DNA from: Bacillota bacterium
GTDB lineage: Bacteria; Bacillota; Negativicutes; Sporomusales; Sporomusaceae
Reading direction: 5' to 3'
Length of the DNA stretch: 64,000 bases
NCBI GenBank assembly: GCA_017889705.1
Contig: JAGGAB010000035.1
Location: 20,272-84,271, forward strand
A program made the translations under genes and the position numbers. The notes below the pieces were generated by a model. It worked only from the letters and a program-made list of their open reading frames with translations. It ran no database searches and was not told the DNA's origin. This document shows positions 1 to 8,414 of the stretch, one piece after another; the stretch's first letter is position 1; each line of letters opens with the position of its first letter.

Positions 1-190
1 CTCCTGCTGTTTGTGTGGTAACAAACCAGTTGATAAGATATCTTCCAGGTTGGGATATAGTTATTTCGTCTGTTGCCGGATTATAGACTACAGCTCCGGA
101 AGAAAATACTGTATTATCAAATTCTACATTCGCACCCGGATTGATTGTGCCGGTTGCTCGCCTTTCTATTTGAAGACCTACGGTACTCAA
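1..190 (-). CDS. BclA-like C-terminal domain protein, partial (runs off the left edge)
   Basis: Sixty-three codons are visible, read leftward from a TTG start at 190. A strong GGAGGGG Shine-Dalgarno sits about 8 bases upstream (198-206), which fixes this start although it is not ATG. The product begins LSTVGLQIERRATGTINPG and reaches YLINWFVTTQTAG at the edge. That last stretch closely resembles INWWVSTDG in the C-terminal half of the neighbouring collagen-like protein (249-932), so the two are probably paralogues sharing a jelly-roll type exosporium domain. No collagen repeat precedes the domain here. The gene lies 58 bases downstream of the collagen-like gene on the same strand and may be cotranscribed. 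Function as a spore-surface protein is inferred from the neighbour. Confidence 0.7.
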   Translation of the reverse strand, partial: MSTVGLQIERRATGTINPGANVEFDNTVFSSGAVVYNPATDEITISQPGRYLINWFVTTQTAG

Positions 191-248
191 ATATAATCCC
201 CTCCCTACATGTGCACTGAAAAGTATTCAAACTTCCTGTGCAATATTT

Positions 249-932
249 TTAGATTGATACATTAATAATGGTTAGATCTGCTTTTACTGGAGTTGCACCA
301 AAGAATATTGTGCTGTCAGTGTCATTAATAAGAGCCAAAGTAACGGGGGCTGCTGCAACAGAGATTAGGGCATTGCCGCTTACTTCACCTGTCACGATAG
401 GACTGGAACCTTTGATGTTATCGCCGGCACTACTTACAATCGCAAAGGTTGGAACTAAGTCTGTTCCGTCTACCAGACCGTCTGTTGATACCCACCAATT
501 AATATAGAATACGCCTGTTTGCGTAATCGTTATTGTACCTAGTAGATAGGAAATAGTGTCTGATTGGTCGCTGACAATAGTATCAAAAATGATTGGCGCC
601 CCTTCTGCGACAGATTGGGCATCTGGATTTTGCAATTGAATCTGAAGTCCGCGTAATTGAGTTGGCAGACCGGCGCCGGTAGCTCCGGTAACACCGGTTG
701 CGCCGGTAGCCCCAGTAGCTCCAGTAGCTCCAGTAGCTCCAGTAGCTCCAGTAGCTCCAGTTGCGCCAGTGGCCCCGGTATGACCCTTCGGTACACAAGA
801 ACCACATACTTTAGTAACATGGTCTTGTGGTGAGTCATAGTGATGGTGGTGGCAATGACGGGAAGAAGGTTCTTTTTTGTATTCTTTTACCTCTAAAGGT
901 CCGAATACCTTAATAGTATCTGATTGATCCAT
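249..932 (-). CDS. BclA-like collagen-repeat spore surface (exosporium) glycoprotein
   Basis: 227 residues. The N-terminal ~50 residues are hydrophilic, with a histidine cluster (HCHHHH) and a CGSC pair. Residues ~51-85 are a collagen-like run of Gly-Ala-Thr triplets with one Gly-Val-Thr. The rest is a beta-rich domain ([19 protein letters not shown] onward) of the kind at the C-terminus of BclA exosporium proteins. In BclA the Thr of each triplet carries a rhamnose-containing O-glycan; that is family knowledge, and the adjacent rml and glycosyltransferase genes make it plausible here. ATG at 932 has an AAAGGAGA Shine-Dalgarno. A SigK-like promoter lies 39 bases upstream. The triplets are encoded by near-identical 9-base repeats, so the length could vary between strains. 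Confidence 0.85.
   Translation of the reverse strand: MDQSDTIKVFGPLEVKEYKKEPSSRHCHHHHYDSPQDHVTKVCGSCVPKGHTGATGATGATGATGATGATGATGATGATGVTGATGAGLPTQLRGLQIQLQNPDAQSVAEGAPIIFDTIVSDQSDTISYLLGTITITQTGVFYINWWVSTDGLVDGTDLVPTFAIVSSAGDNIKGSSPIVTGEVSGNALISVAAAPVTLALINDTDSTIFFGATPVKADLTIINVSI
711..775 (-). repeat. 9-bp tandem repeat coding the Gly-Ala-Thr triplets
   Basis: On the plus strand the unit CCAGTAGCT recurs in five to six almost perfect copies (about 717-765), flanked by diverged copies. Reverse-complemented, each copy encodes one Gly-Ala-Thr triplet. It is a slippage-prone minisatellite inside the coding sequence. Confidence 0.9.
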
Positions 933-970
933 AATATTCTCCTTTCTGCCAAATAGAGTACACTACATGA

Positions 971-998
971 TATATTATGATGAGTTATGTTTATTAGT
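971..998 (-). promoter_or_regulatory. Candidate SigK-type promoter of the BclA-like gene
   Basis: Read on the minus strand there is AC (997-998), a 17-base spacer, then CATAATATA (971-979). This matches the mother-cell SigK pattern AC-N16/17-CATANNNTA exactly. The predicted start near 964 gives a ~30-base leader to the ATG at 932. A late mother-cell promoter fits an exosporium protein. Confidence 0.55.
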
Positions 999-1147
999 GA
1001 CTTGGTAATAAAGGGATTTTTATTTTTTTTCCCTAACAGAAAGTATAACTTTCTTAAGAACAGGATAAGGGCAACATCGACCTGCACTTTCGCGCAAGCT
1101 CGCGCAAGCCGTGTTTTCTTTATAAGGGCGGTCTGCATAGTCAAAAA

Positions 1148-1181
1148 CAGGAAGGGCTGACAATGTTGTCAGTCCTTCCTG
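1148..1181 (-). terminator. 16-bp hairpin with T-run on the minus strand
   Basis: CAGGAAGG-g-CTGACAA pairs with TTGTCAG-t-CCTTCCTG around a two-base centre. On the minus strand the stem is followed by TTTTTG, so it reads as a terminator insulating the BclA-like gene from upstream transcription. No minus-strand gene lies immediately before it, so it could also be a regulatory hairpin. The rest of 933-1295 holds only the two divergent promoters and a CGCGCAAGC direct repeat (1091-1109). Confidence 0.55.
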
Positions 1182-1206
1182 CATAAGAAGCAGCTATAAA
1201 AGGAAG

Positions 1207-1235
1207 TTGCAATGCAAAGGTTTCAAGCATATAAG
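1207..1235 (+). promoter_or_regulatory. Candidate SigA promoter of the glycan island
   Basis: TTGCAA (1207-1212), a 17-base spacer, then TATAAG (1230-1235), 61 bases before the first glycosyltransferase. The same bases include a SigE/K-like CATATAAG, so mother-cell control cannot be excluded. Confidence 0.4.
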
Positions 1236-1295
1236 TAGAAAGATAACGAAAAGTTTCATGGCTTAACACCAACAAACTCAGAAGGAGACGTTAAT

Positions 1296-3611
1296 GTGGG
1301 GGATGAACTGAGTGTTACCGGTGATAGCATTCTAACTGCAAGTAATGACAGACCGGTAGCTGAAGCGCAAACTGCGTTGCCGCAGGCAATAACAAGTATT
1401 ATTATCATCATGTGCAACAAGCTTGTTTATAATAAGCTCTGTATCGAAAGCATCAGACAATATACAAAAGCCGGGTCGTATGAATTAATCGTTGTGGATA
1501 ACAACTCCACAGACGGCACATGCGAATGGCTTCAGAGCCAGCACGACTTAAAGCTGATTAAGAATAATGCTAATCTTGGTTTCCCAGCAGCCTGCAACCA
1601 AGGGATTAAGGTGGCTGTTGGCAACGGTATTCTTTTGTTGAACAATGATGCCATTGTAACGCCCAACTGGTTGGTTAATCTAAATAAATGCCTGTTCAGT
1701 TCAATTGATATTGGGGCGGTTGGGGCTGTAACCAATGCTTGTTCAAACTTTCAAAGCATTCCCTGTGAGTATGCCAGCAGAAAGGAAATGCTAACCTTTG
1801 CTAAGGAAATGAACCTGTCTAATCCCGAGCGTTGGGAGAACAGAACCCGGCTTGTGGGGTATTGTATGTTAATTAAGGCAGAAGTGGTAAATAAAATCGG
1901 CTTTTTGGAGGAAGCCTTTTCACCTGGGAATTTTGAAGATGACGATTATTGTTTGCGGATTAGAAAGGCCGGTTACCGTTTGGTTTTATGCAGAGATACG
2001 TTTATTCATCATTTTGGCAGTGTGTCTTTCGGTGAACAGGCAACTCTATTCAATAATCTTCTGGAAGTGAATAAACAAAAATTTATCGCCAAATGGGGAG
2101 TAGCTCCGCATATTGCCGCGCCTTATGAATTAACTCGCGACCTAAGTGTCAGGAAGTGGTTTATTTATCAGCATGAATTGAGTTTTTATGAACACTGGCT
2201 GGAAAATACGCGAAGAAAGTTTTTTTCAATTGTGGAGCAGGCAGAGTTTGCAGTGCTGGCTGGCAAAATTGAGAGCGCTCTCGTATTGGCAAAACAGGCA
2301 GCTGATTATGCTTATCATGCTTATCCGGGCTTTTTTATTTCACACCGGCTAGAGCAGATTCTCCGCGAAGCTGCCAAAAAAATAAGTAAGCAGGCCGGAA
2401 CACCTATTGCTAATATACCAATGAAAAACAAAGGAAAAAGAAATGTACTGCATGTTTTGAGCCAAGGCTACTCGTCCGGTCAGCATACCAGAATGTGCGA
2501 ACGCTGGATATCTATGGATGTATCTTCAGTTCATTCGCTGTTAGTTACATTAAATAGTACTACTACGCCGGCCTGGTTAAAAGATGCTGTGGTTCATTCA
2601 GGCGGGTGGTATAACGCCCTTGATTTTCCTAATCTTAGTTTGTGCCAAAAAGCCAAAGTGGTACGTGATGCTGCGGCAATATGGGCTGATTTAGTGGTTT
2701 TACACATACATCCCCATGATCCCATTGCACCGGTGGCCTTTGGTGTTGCCGGCGGACCGCCGGTTGTGTTTTCTAATCATGCTGATCACGCGTTTAGCAT
2801 AGGAACGACTGCGGCTGATATAGTAGCCGACTACAGAACCTGCGGTCAGCAGATAACAATCGAACGCAGAAACAGGAAGAGTTCGTTTTTATTACCGCTG
2901 CCACTGAAAGGTTTACGAAATCTTTCAGATAAGCAAGCGGCAAAAAAAGAGCTGGCAGTAGGAGAAGACAGAATTGTTTTTTTTACGGTTGCCGCGCCAT
3001 ACCAAATGGTAGCGTGTGGAGAATACAATTTTGTGTATTTGCTTAAAGAACTGGTCAACAGACACCAAAATATTGAGATTTTGGTGGTAGGGCCTTCTGA
3101 TATTGGCGAATGGACACAGCTTAAAGATGAGAGCGCTGGACGTATCCGGGCTTTTGGTTATCGGCAGGATTTGAATTTGTTCTATAGTGCAGCAGATGTA
3201 TACCTGGATTCCGTACCGCTAGGATCGCTGGAAGAGGCCCTGGAAGCCGGAGGTTTAGGAATTCCGGTTGTTGGCCTGGCTGCCGATATAGCCACCCATT
3301 TTAGCGGTGATATAGTGCCAGATAGTATAAAAACTCACGGCAATAGCATATCGGAGTTTTTTCAGATGGCAGATAAAATGATTCATGAATCGAGTTTCCG
3401 GCTTAGCCAGGGGAAGCGGTTGCAGACGGCAATTCAGGCAACCCACTATTTATGCTGGCCTGAACAGTTAGCTACGTTGTATTCGCTTCTGCCCAGCCAA
3501 CATCAGCCTGCAGAGGTTCCAGACAATAGCGAGCAAAAGTATGATTATCGGGATGTCATTTTAGCTTGCTTTCAACATAAAGCCGGATTAAGTCACACCT
3601 GCTTCGGTTAG
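1296..3611 (+). CDS. Two-domain glycosyltransferase (GT2 plus GT-B-like C-terminus)
   Basis: 771 residues from GTG at 1296, preceded by AGAAGGAGACG. The overlapping ATG at 1294 is in a frame that stops at once. Residues ~30-285 form a family 2 glycosyltransferase: VDNNSTDGT nucleotide-binding start, LLNNDA, and NFEDDDYCLRIRKAGYR with the acidic cluster typical of rhamnosyl- and other GT2 enzymes. Residues ~430-740 resemble a GT-B/GT4 fold, ending in AADVYLDSVPLGSLEEALEAG. A helical linker lies between. It probably adds two sugars in succession to a surface glycan. It is first in an apparent operon with the next gene (53 bases downstream). Acceptor and sugar are unknown. Confidence 0.85.
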   Translation: MGDELSVTGDSILTASNDRPVAEAQTALPQAITSIIIIMCNKLVYNKLCIESIRQYTKAGSYELIVVDNNSTDGTCEWLQSQHDLKLIKNNANLGFPAACNQGIKVAVGNGILLLNNDAIVTPNWLVNLNKCLFSSIDIGAVGAVTNACSNFQSIPCEYASRKEMLTFAKEMNLSNPERWENRTRLVGYCMLIKAEVVNKIGFLEEAFSPGNFEDDDYCLRIRKAGYRLVLCRDTFIHHFGSVSFGEQATLFNNLLEVNKQKFIAKWGVAPHIAAPYELTRDLSVRKWFIYQHELSFYEHWLENTRRKFFSIVEQAEFAVLAGKIESALVLAKQAADYAYHAYPGFFISHRLEQILREAAKKISKQAGTPIANIPMKNKGKRNVLHVLSQGYSSGQHTRMCERWISMDVSSVHSLLVTLNSTTTPAWLKDAVVHSGGWYNALDFPNLSLCQKAKVVRDAAAIWADLVVLHIHPHDPIAPVAFGVAGGPPVVFSNHADHAFSIGTTAADIVADYRTCGQQITIERRNRKSSFLLPLPLKGLRNLSDKQAAKKELAVGEDRIVFFTVAAPYQMVACGEYNFVYLLKELVNRHQNIEILVVGPSDIGEWTQLKDESAGRIRAFGYRQDLNLFYSAADVYLDSVPLGSLEEALEAGGLGIPVVGLAADIATHFSGDIVPDSIKTHGNSISEFFQMADKMIHESSFRLSQGKRLQTAIQATHYLCWPEQLATLYSLLPSQHQPAEVPDNSEQKYDYRDVILACFQHKAGLSHTCFG

Positions 3612-3664
3612 GTTGGGGAAGGTAACTAAATAATGTGCTGAAGAGGCTAGTCCTGGAGGAACTA

Positions 3665-6313
3665 ATGAATATAAAGAAAATCTGTTTTGTAACCTGCGTC
3701 AATGATGACGCCTTATACCGGAAATGCCTTTTTCATATTAATAATCTTGCGCTTCCCGATGGCTTTGAACTTGAAACACGCTGCATCAGGAATGCCCGCT
3801 CTATTACCAGTGGCTTCAATGAAGTCATGCGCCAGACAGATGCCAAATATAAAGTTTATTTGCATCAAGATGTTTTCATCATTAATAAACACTTTATTTC
3901 AGATGTCATAAGTATTTTTCAAGATGATCAGATTGGAATGATCGGAGTTGCCGGTTGTGCCAGAATTCCTGCAAGCGGAATTTGGTGGGAGTCAGACTGT
4001 AATTTTGGCAAAGTCTATGACAGCCATACTGGGACAATGCAGCAACTGGCTTTTCAGGAAGTGGAAGGAGAGTACCAGGAAGTTCAGTGTATTGATGGTT
4101 TAATTATGGTTTCGCAGTATGATATAGCATGGCGGGAAGATATTTTTACTGGCTGGCATTTTTACGACGCATCACAGTGTATGGAATTTCTTCGTGTCGG
4201 CTATAAAATTGTAATTCCCAGGCAGCACGGGCCGTGGTGCATTCACGATTGCGAAACTGTAAACGTAAATAATGGGTATTGGCAGTTTTGCCAAGTGTTT
4301 CTGTCTGAATATGCTCATGACATAGCTGCAGTTTATACAGAGACCAATATTGACGACAGGCCGGTAATTGCTGTGGGGGTGCTTACGTACAATCATGAAA
4401 AATATATTAGGCAGTGTCTTGAGGGAATAGTGCTGCAAACTGGAAATTTTAAACTGCGGGTAGTCATATGTGATGATAATTCAAACGATAAAACAACGGA
4501 AATAATCGAGCATTTTATGAGGCAACAGGTAGCAGGCCCAATCAGTTTTACGGTAATCAAAAACCCCAATAATATCGGAATCACAAAAAACCTTGGTCAA
4601 TGTGTGCGGTTATGTGAAGGCGCAGATTATTTTGCTTTCTGTGAAGGCGATGATTATTGGACTGCCAGTGATAAATTACAGACACAAATGAATTATTTAA
4701 TAAATAATCCGCAGTGTTCACTTTGTTTTAACAGTATAGTATTTTATTATGAAAGCGAAAACCGCTTTGAACCATACCAAGAGCATCAAGAGCGCCCGGA
4801 AACCGTTTTTATGACCAAAGAACTGGTAACCTGCAATTTTATTGGCAATTTTTCCTGCTGTTTTTACAATGCAAAATATATTAAGTTGTTAAGAAACGAG
4901 CTGTTTGATAACCTGTTCACGGTGGACTGGATGTTTAATATAGTCTATTCCGAGTTTGGAAATATTGGTTATATTAAACGTCCGATGAGTGTTTACCGGA
5001 AACATGGTAGTGGCAGCTGGTCATCACAAGAGCTATATGAACAAAACAGGAGACTAATCAGGTATATCGATGAATATAACGCGTTCTTACAATTTAGATA
5101 TGACGCCCAGTTCACTGGATATCGCAATAAATGCGTATTTAACATAGGGGGCGAAGAATTTAAACTGGCAATAATCGATGATGTTTTTCCCCATCCGCTC
5201 AGCGGGTTTCGATACCAGGAATTTCTTAGTTATTTACAGACTTTTGTCTCTGTAAAGATAGTTACGTCAGGAGTCTCGTTACCATGTTTAGGCGGTCAAA
5301 CGGCTGCTGAATTGCTGGTCAATTTCAAAAAAGAGTATCCAAAATTTGCGGCAAATGTAGAAGAATATGAACCTGCCAGTTTTACTACTATCAAATGTAA
5401 TATGTTCTATTTTGTGTTTTTGTCGAATGCTTATAATTATGTTAATTTAGCTGAGAGCAGACAAGTACCGTTTGTTTTTACCTTGTATCCGGGTGGCGCT
5501 TTTGCCTTTAATAATCCAACTTCTGATGCTATGCTGCGGCGGGTGGTGTGTTCGCCCTATTTTAAAAGTGTCATTGTCACCCAAAAGGTTGTTTGTGATT
5601 ATCTACTTGAGAAGAAGTTTTGTAAACCTGAGCAAATGGAGTATGTTTTTGGAGTAGTGACGCCGTTAACGCGGTTGGAACAAGAATATAATTCCAAAAT
5701 GCACTTTGGTTTTGAAAAAGATAGCTTAGACATTTGCTTTGTTGCCCACAAATATACCCTGTATGGTGAAGATAAAGGCTATGATGTTTTTATTGCAACA
5801 GCAAAATTACTTTGCAGCCAATACGCTAATGTCAATTTTCATGTAGTAGGAAATTTTAATGAGCAGACCATCGACGTTTCCGTCATAAAGGACAGGATAA
5901 CCTTTTATGGTGTTCAGGAGCAAGCGTGGTTTGACGGATTTTACCGGGATAAGGACATGATACTTTCCCCAAATATTCCGGGTAAGGTCTTCGAGGGGGC
6001 TTTTGACGGGTTTCCGACCGCAAGTTGTATAGATGCCGGAATTAGAAAGGTGGCCATCTTTGCTACTGATCCATTGCACATGAATAATGGATATTTTTCT
6101 AACGGGGAAGAAATTGTTATTGTTGAACATGAAGCAGCTAAAATCGCTGAGAAAATTTCATATTATTATGATAATCCCTGTAAGCTCAGAAGTATTTGCG
6201 AAAATGGCTGCAGCCGGATAAAAGATATTTATAGTTATGATAAGCAGATCCGACCGCGTATTGAGTTATTAACTAAAGTATTGTCAGGTGACAATGTTGA
6301 GAAGCAGCACTGA
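3665..6313 (+). CDS. Three-domain glycosyltransferase
   Basis: 882 residues from ATG at 3665, chosen for its CTGGAGGAAC Shine-Dalgarno; an in-frame GTG at 3635 has none. Residues ~1-220 look like a GT-A-like family (YLHQDVFIINKHFISDV). Residues ~235-470 are a classical GT2 (AVGVLTYNHEKYIRQCLEG, CDDNSNDKTTEII, CEGDDYW). Residues ~500-880 look GT-B-like, with a receptor-like DICFVAHKYTLYGEDKGYD and a glycosyl-transfer 1 type C-terminus. Three catalytic modules in one chain suggest a processive or sequential glycan assembler. It is followed directly by a strong terminator, so the two big transferases form their own unit. Confidence 0.85.
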   Translation: MNIKKICFVTCVNDDALYRKCLFHINNLALPDGFELETRCIRNARSITSGFNEVMRQTDAKYKVYLHQDVFIINKHFISDVISIFQDDQIGMIGVAGCARIPASGIWWESDCNFGKVYDSHTGTMQQLAFQEVEGEYQEVQCIDGLIMVSQYDIAWREDIFTGWHFYDASQCMEFLRVGYKIVIPRQHGPWCIHDCETVNVNNGYWQFCQVFLSEYAHDIAAVYTETNIDDRPVIAVGVLTYNHEKYIRQCLEGIVLQTGNFKLRVVICDDNSNDKTTEIIEHFMRQQVAGPISFTVIKNPNNIGITKNLGQCVRLCEGADYFAFCEGDDYWTASDKLQTQMNYLINNPQCSLCFNSIVFYYESENRFEPYQEHQERPETVFMTKELVTCNFIGNFSCCFYNAKYIKLLRNELFDNLFTVDWMFNIVYSEFGNIGYIKRPMSVYRKHGSGSWSSQELYEQNRRLIRYIDEYNAFLQFRYDAQFTGYRNKCVFNIGGEEFKLAIIDDVFPHPLSGFRYQEFLSYLQTFVSVKIVTSGVSLPCLGGQTAAELLVNFKKEYPKFAANVEEYEPASFTTIKCNMFYFVFLSNAYNYVNLAESRQVPFVFTLYPGGAFAFNNPTSDAMLRRVVCSPYFKSVIVTQKVVCDYLLEKKFCKPEQMEYVFGVVTPLTRLEQEYNSKMHFGFEKDSLDICFVAHKYTLYGEDKGYDVFIATAKLLCSQYANVNFHVVGNFNEQTIDVSVIKDRITFYGVQEQAWFDGFYRDKDMILSPNIPGKVFEGAFDGFPTASCIDAGIRKVAIFATDPLHMNNGYFSNGEEIVIVEHEAAKIAEKISYYYDNPCKLRSICENGCSRIKDIYSYDKQIRPRIELLTKVLSGDNVEKQH

Positions 6314-6314
6314 A

Positions 6315-6370
6315 AAAAGTCCAGTTATGATGACCGGGAGCTAAGCTCAAGTCAGCATAACCGGACTTTT
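6315..6370 (+). terminator. Rho-independent terminator of the two-glycosyltransferase unit
   Basis: AAAAGTCC (6315-6322) pairs with GGACTTTT (6363-6370), and the stem continues inward with GTTATG/CATAAC and TGAC/GTCA. It starts right after the stop codon and ends in TTTTG. Confidence 0.85.
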
Positions 6371-6504
6371 GTTATTCTTCAGAGATAAGGGCAATACCAG
6401 CTTGGGTAGTGCACTGGCGTGGTATCTAGCACATTTTAGTTACAGAAGAATATTATACAAAAGTGGGGCAGTGCTGGAACCTTAGTCTTATAGGGAAGGG
6501 GTGT

Positions 6505-7629
6505 TTGGTAATAATAAAAAGTTTTAAAGACCCTATAATGGTTGCCAAAGCTTTTTTGCCACCTATTGACGAATATAAGCACAAGATCGAGCAAATATGG
6601 GAAAGTAACTGGTTAACAAATTGCGGAGTGCTTCATAACGAGTTTGAAGAAAAACTGAGCCGCTATCTTCATGTAGCTAATTCAACACTTTTTAGCAATG
6701 GGCACTTAGCCTTAGAAGCAGCCATCAAAGCCCTTGAGCTGACAGGTGAGGTTATTACGACGCCTTTTACTTTTGCATCAACCACACATGCCCTGGTTAA
6801 TTGTGGCTTAACTCCTGTTTTTTGCGATATTGATTTAGAAACTTGCACGATTGATGCAACTAAGCTTGAAGCGCTGATTACCGAAAAGACCTCAGCTGTG
6901 CTTCCGGTCCATGTTTTTGGCTATCCCTGCGATGTTTATGCTATCGAAAGAGTGGCAAAAAAGTATGGTCTGAAAGTAATCTATGATGCCGCCCATGTTT
7001 TTGGCGTGGAAGTGGGGGGCAGAGGCATTGGAACTTTCGGGGATGTGACCATGTTTTCACTACATGCGACTAAGGTTTTTCATTCGATTGAGGGCGGGAT
7101 TTTAACGTATGATAATAATTTATTAACAAGAGAGTTTCATTTATTAAGAAACTTTGGGATAACCGGCCCTGATGTAGTAGAGTCGCCTGGAATAAATGCC
7201 AAGATGAATGAATTTCAGGCAGCAATGGGCTTGGTCAACCTGCCATATATTGATGAGGAAATAGCTAAAAGAAGGACAATAGCCCTCGCTTATAGAGCTG
7301 GCCTAAGAGCGATTCCCGGCATTATTTATCTTGAAGACAATCCGGGAGTCAAACATAATTATTCATACTTTCCTATTGTTGTACAGGAAGAGGAGTATGG
7401 TCTGACAAGAAATGCAGTACACGAAAAACTTCAGTCCTATAACATTTTTACGCGCAAATATTTTTATCCATTAACAATAGATTACCCATGCTATAGGGGA
7501 AAGTTTCCAGGTAAGTTAACCAATGCCCGATATATTGCTGAAAGAGTGTTAACCTTACCCATGTATGGACAATTGACACTGGCTGACGTAAACACCATCT
7601 GTGAAATTATCAAAGAAATCCGGAACTAA
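6505..7629 (+). CDS. DegT/DnrJ/EryC1 family PLP-dependent sugar aminotransferase
   Basis: 375 residues from TTG at 6505, chosen because GGGAAGGGG precedes it closely; GTG at 6463 (longer, no Shine-Dalgarno) and ATG at 6538 are alternatives. Family marks: NSTLFSNGHLALEAAI near the N-terminus, TPFTFASTTHAL, DAAHVFG, and SLHATKVFHSIEGG, where the Lys of HATK should bind pyridoxal phosphate. Such enzymes aminate nucleotide-linked 3- or 4-keto sugars with glutamate. With the following acetyltransferase it could make an N-acylated amino sugar for the same glycan. In B. subtilis SpsC is a DegT protein in the spore polysaccharide cluster (family knowledge). The keto-sugar donor is not encoded obviously in the window. 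Confidence 0.85.
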   Translation: MVIIKSFKDPIMVAKAFLPPIDEYKHKIEQIWESNWLTNCGVLHNEFEEKLSRYLHVANSTLFSNGHLALEAAIKALELTGEVITTPFTFASTTHALVNCGLTPVFCDIDLETCTIDATKLEALITEKTSAVLPVHVFGYPCDVYAIERVAKKYGLKVIYDAAHVFGVEVGGRGIGTFGDVTMFSLHATKVFHSIEGGILTYDNNLLTREFHLLRNFGITGPDVVESPGINAKMNEFQAAMGLVNLPYIDEEIAKRRTIALAYRAGLRAIPGIIYLEDNPGVKHNYSYFPIVVQEEEYGLTRNAVHEKLQSYNIFTRKYFYPLTIDYPCYRGKFPGKLTNARYIAERVLTLPMYGQLTLADVNTICEIIKEIRN

Positions 7630-7698
7630 TGCTTTAGCATAAAGCTCACAATACTTTTAGCATGACCACGGAAAGAGAAAATTCCCTGCTGGCTGAGT

Positions 7699-8385
7699 TT
7701 GGATGACAAAGGGGGTATTTTTATTAAAAATAATGTAGTTGTGGTTGGTTCGGGTGGTCATGCCAAAGTTATAATCGACATAATTGAGAAACAGGATAGT
7801 TTCTCAATTATTGGGTTGATTGACGGATTTAGAAAGCCGGGAACTGAAATTTACGGGTACAAAGTGCTGGGTGGTGAAGCGATATTAGCAACTGCCGATT
7901 ATAAAGATATTACTCATGGAATTGTCGCAATCGGTGATAATTGGGTGCGAAGCAGAGTGGCAACTACAATCAAGCAGTTGAAGCCGGATTGTAGTTTTAT
8001 AAAAGCAATTCATCCGTCTGCCAACCTTGCCAGAGACGTTATAATTGGCGAAGGTACTGCAGTAATGGCGGGAGCTATCATAAACAGTGGTACAGTAATT
8101 GGGAGTCACTGTATTATCAACACTAATGCTTCTGTAGAGCATGATAATACTCTGGGAAGCTTTGTTGCAATTGCGCCAGGGGCTGTTACCGGTGGCAATG
8201 TAACAATAGGAGATTTTTCCACTGTGGGGCTGGGAGCTAAGGTTATTCATAAAATTGCCATTGGTACCCATAGTTTAATTGGCGCCGGCGCGGTTGTTAT
8301 TGAAGATATAGGAAATCAGGCAGTGTGGTATGGTATTCCGGCAAGGCTGGCAAGAAAAAGAGCTGTGGATGAAAGCTACCTTTAA
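7699..8385 (+). CDS. NeuD/PglD-like sugar O/N-acyltransferase (left-handed beta-helix)
   Basis: Up to 228 residues. VVVVGSGGHAKVIIDII is the hallmark N-terminal nucleotide-binding motif, and residues ~100-215 are hexapeptide repeats (VIIGEGTAVMAGAIINSGT, VTIGDFSTVGLGA). These enzymes acetylate amino sugars using acetyl-CoA. The start is unclear. TTG at 7699 has no Shine-Dalgarno. A strong AAAGGGGG (7708-7714) sits 8 bases before ATT at 7723, which would give IKNNVVVVG, the length usual in the family. GTG at 7741 is also possible. It follows the DegT gene and probably acts after it. Confidence 0.85.
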   Translation: MDDKGGIFIKNNVVVVGSGGHAKVIIDIIEKQDSFSIIGLIDGFRKPGTEIYGYKVLGGEAILATADYKDITHGIVAIGDNWVRSRVATTIKQLKPDCSFIKAIHPSANLARDVIIGEGTAVMAGAIINSGTVIGSHCIINTNASVEHDNTLGSFVAIAPGAVTGGNVTIGDFSTVGLGAKVIHKIAIGTHSLIGAGAVVIEDIGNQAVWYGIPARLARKRAVDESYL

Positions 8386-8414
8386 AGCCAGTCTCGGAAT
8401 ATTGGGGGTAAAAA

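Noticed and set aside
11..196. 61-residue plus-strand ORF
   Set aside because: It is the complement of the minus-strand BclA-like domain starting with TTG at 190, which has a strong ribosome site and a recognisable domain.
717..765. Short regular repeats that might suggest a CRISPR array
   Set aside because: The unit is 9 bases without spacers and lies in frame inside a coding sequence.
583..838. Two further minus-strand ORFs with Leu-Glu or Tyr-Trp-Ser repeats
   Set aside because: They are alternative-frame readings of the same 9-base collagen repeat.
893..1144. 83-residue minus-strand ORF upstream of the BclA-like gene
   Set aside because: It overlaps the SigK-like promoter and the start of the real gene, has no ribosome site and no family resemblance.
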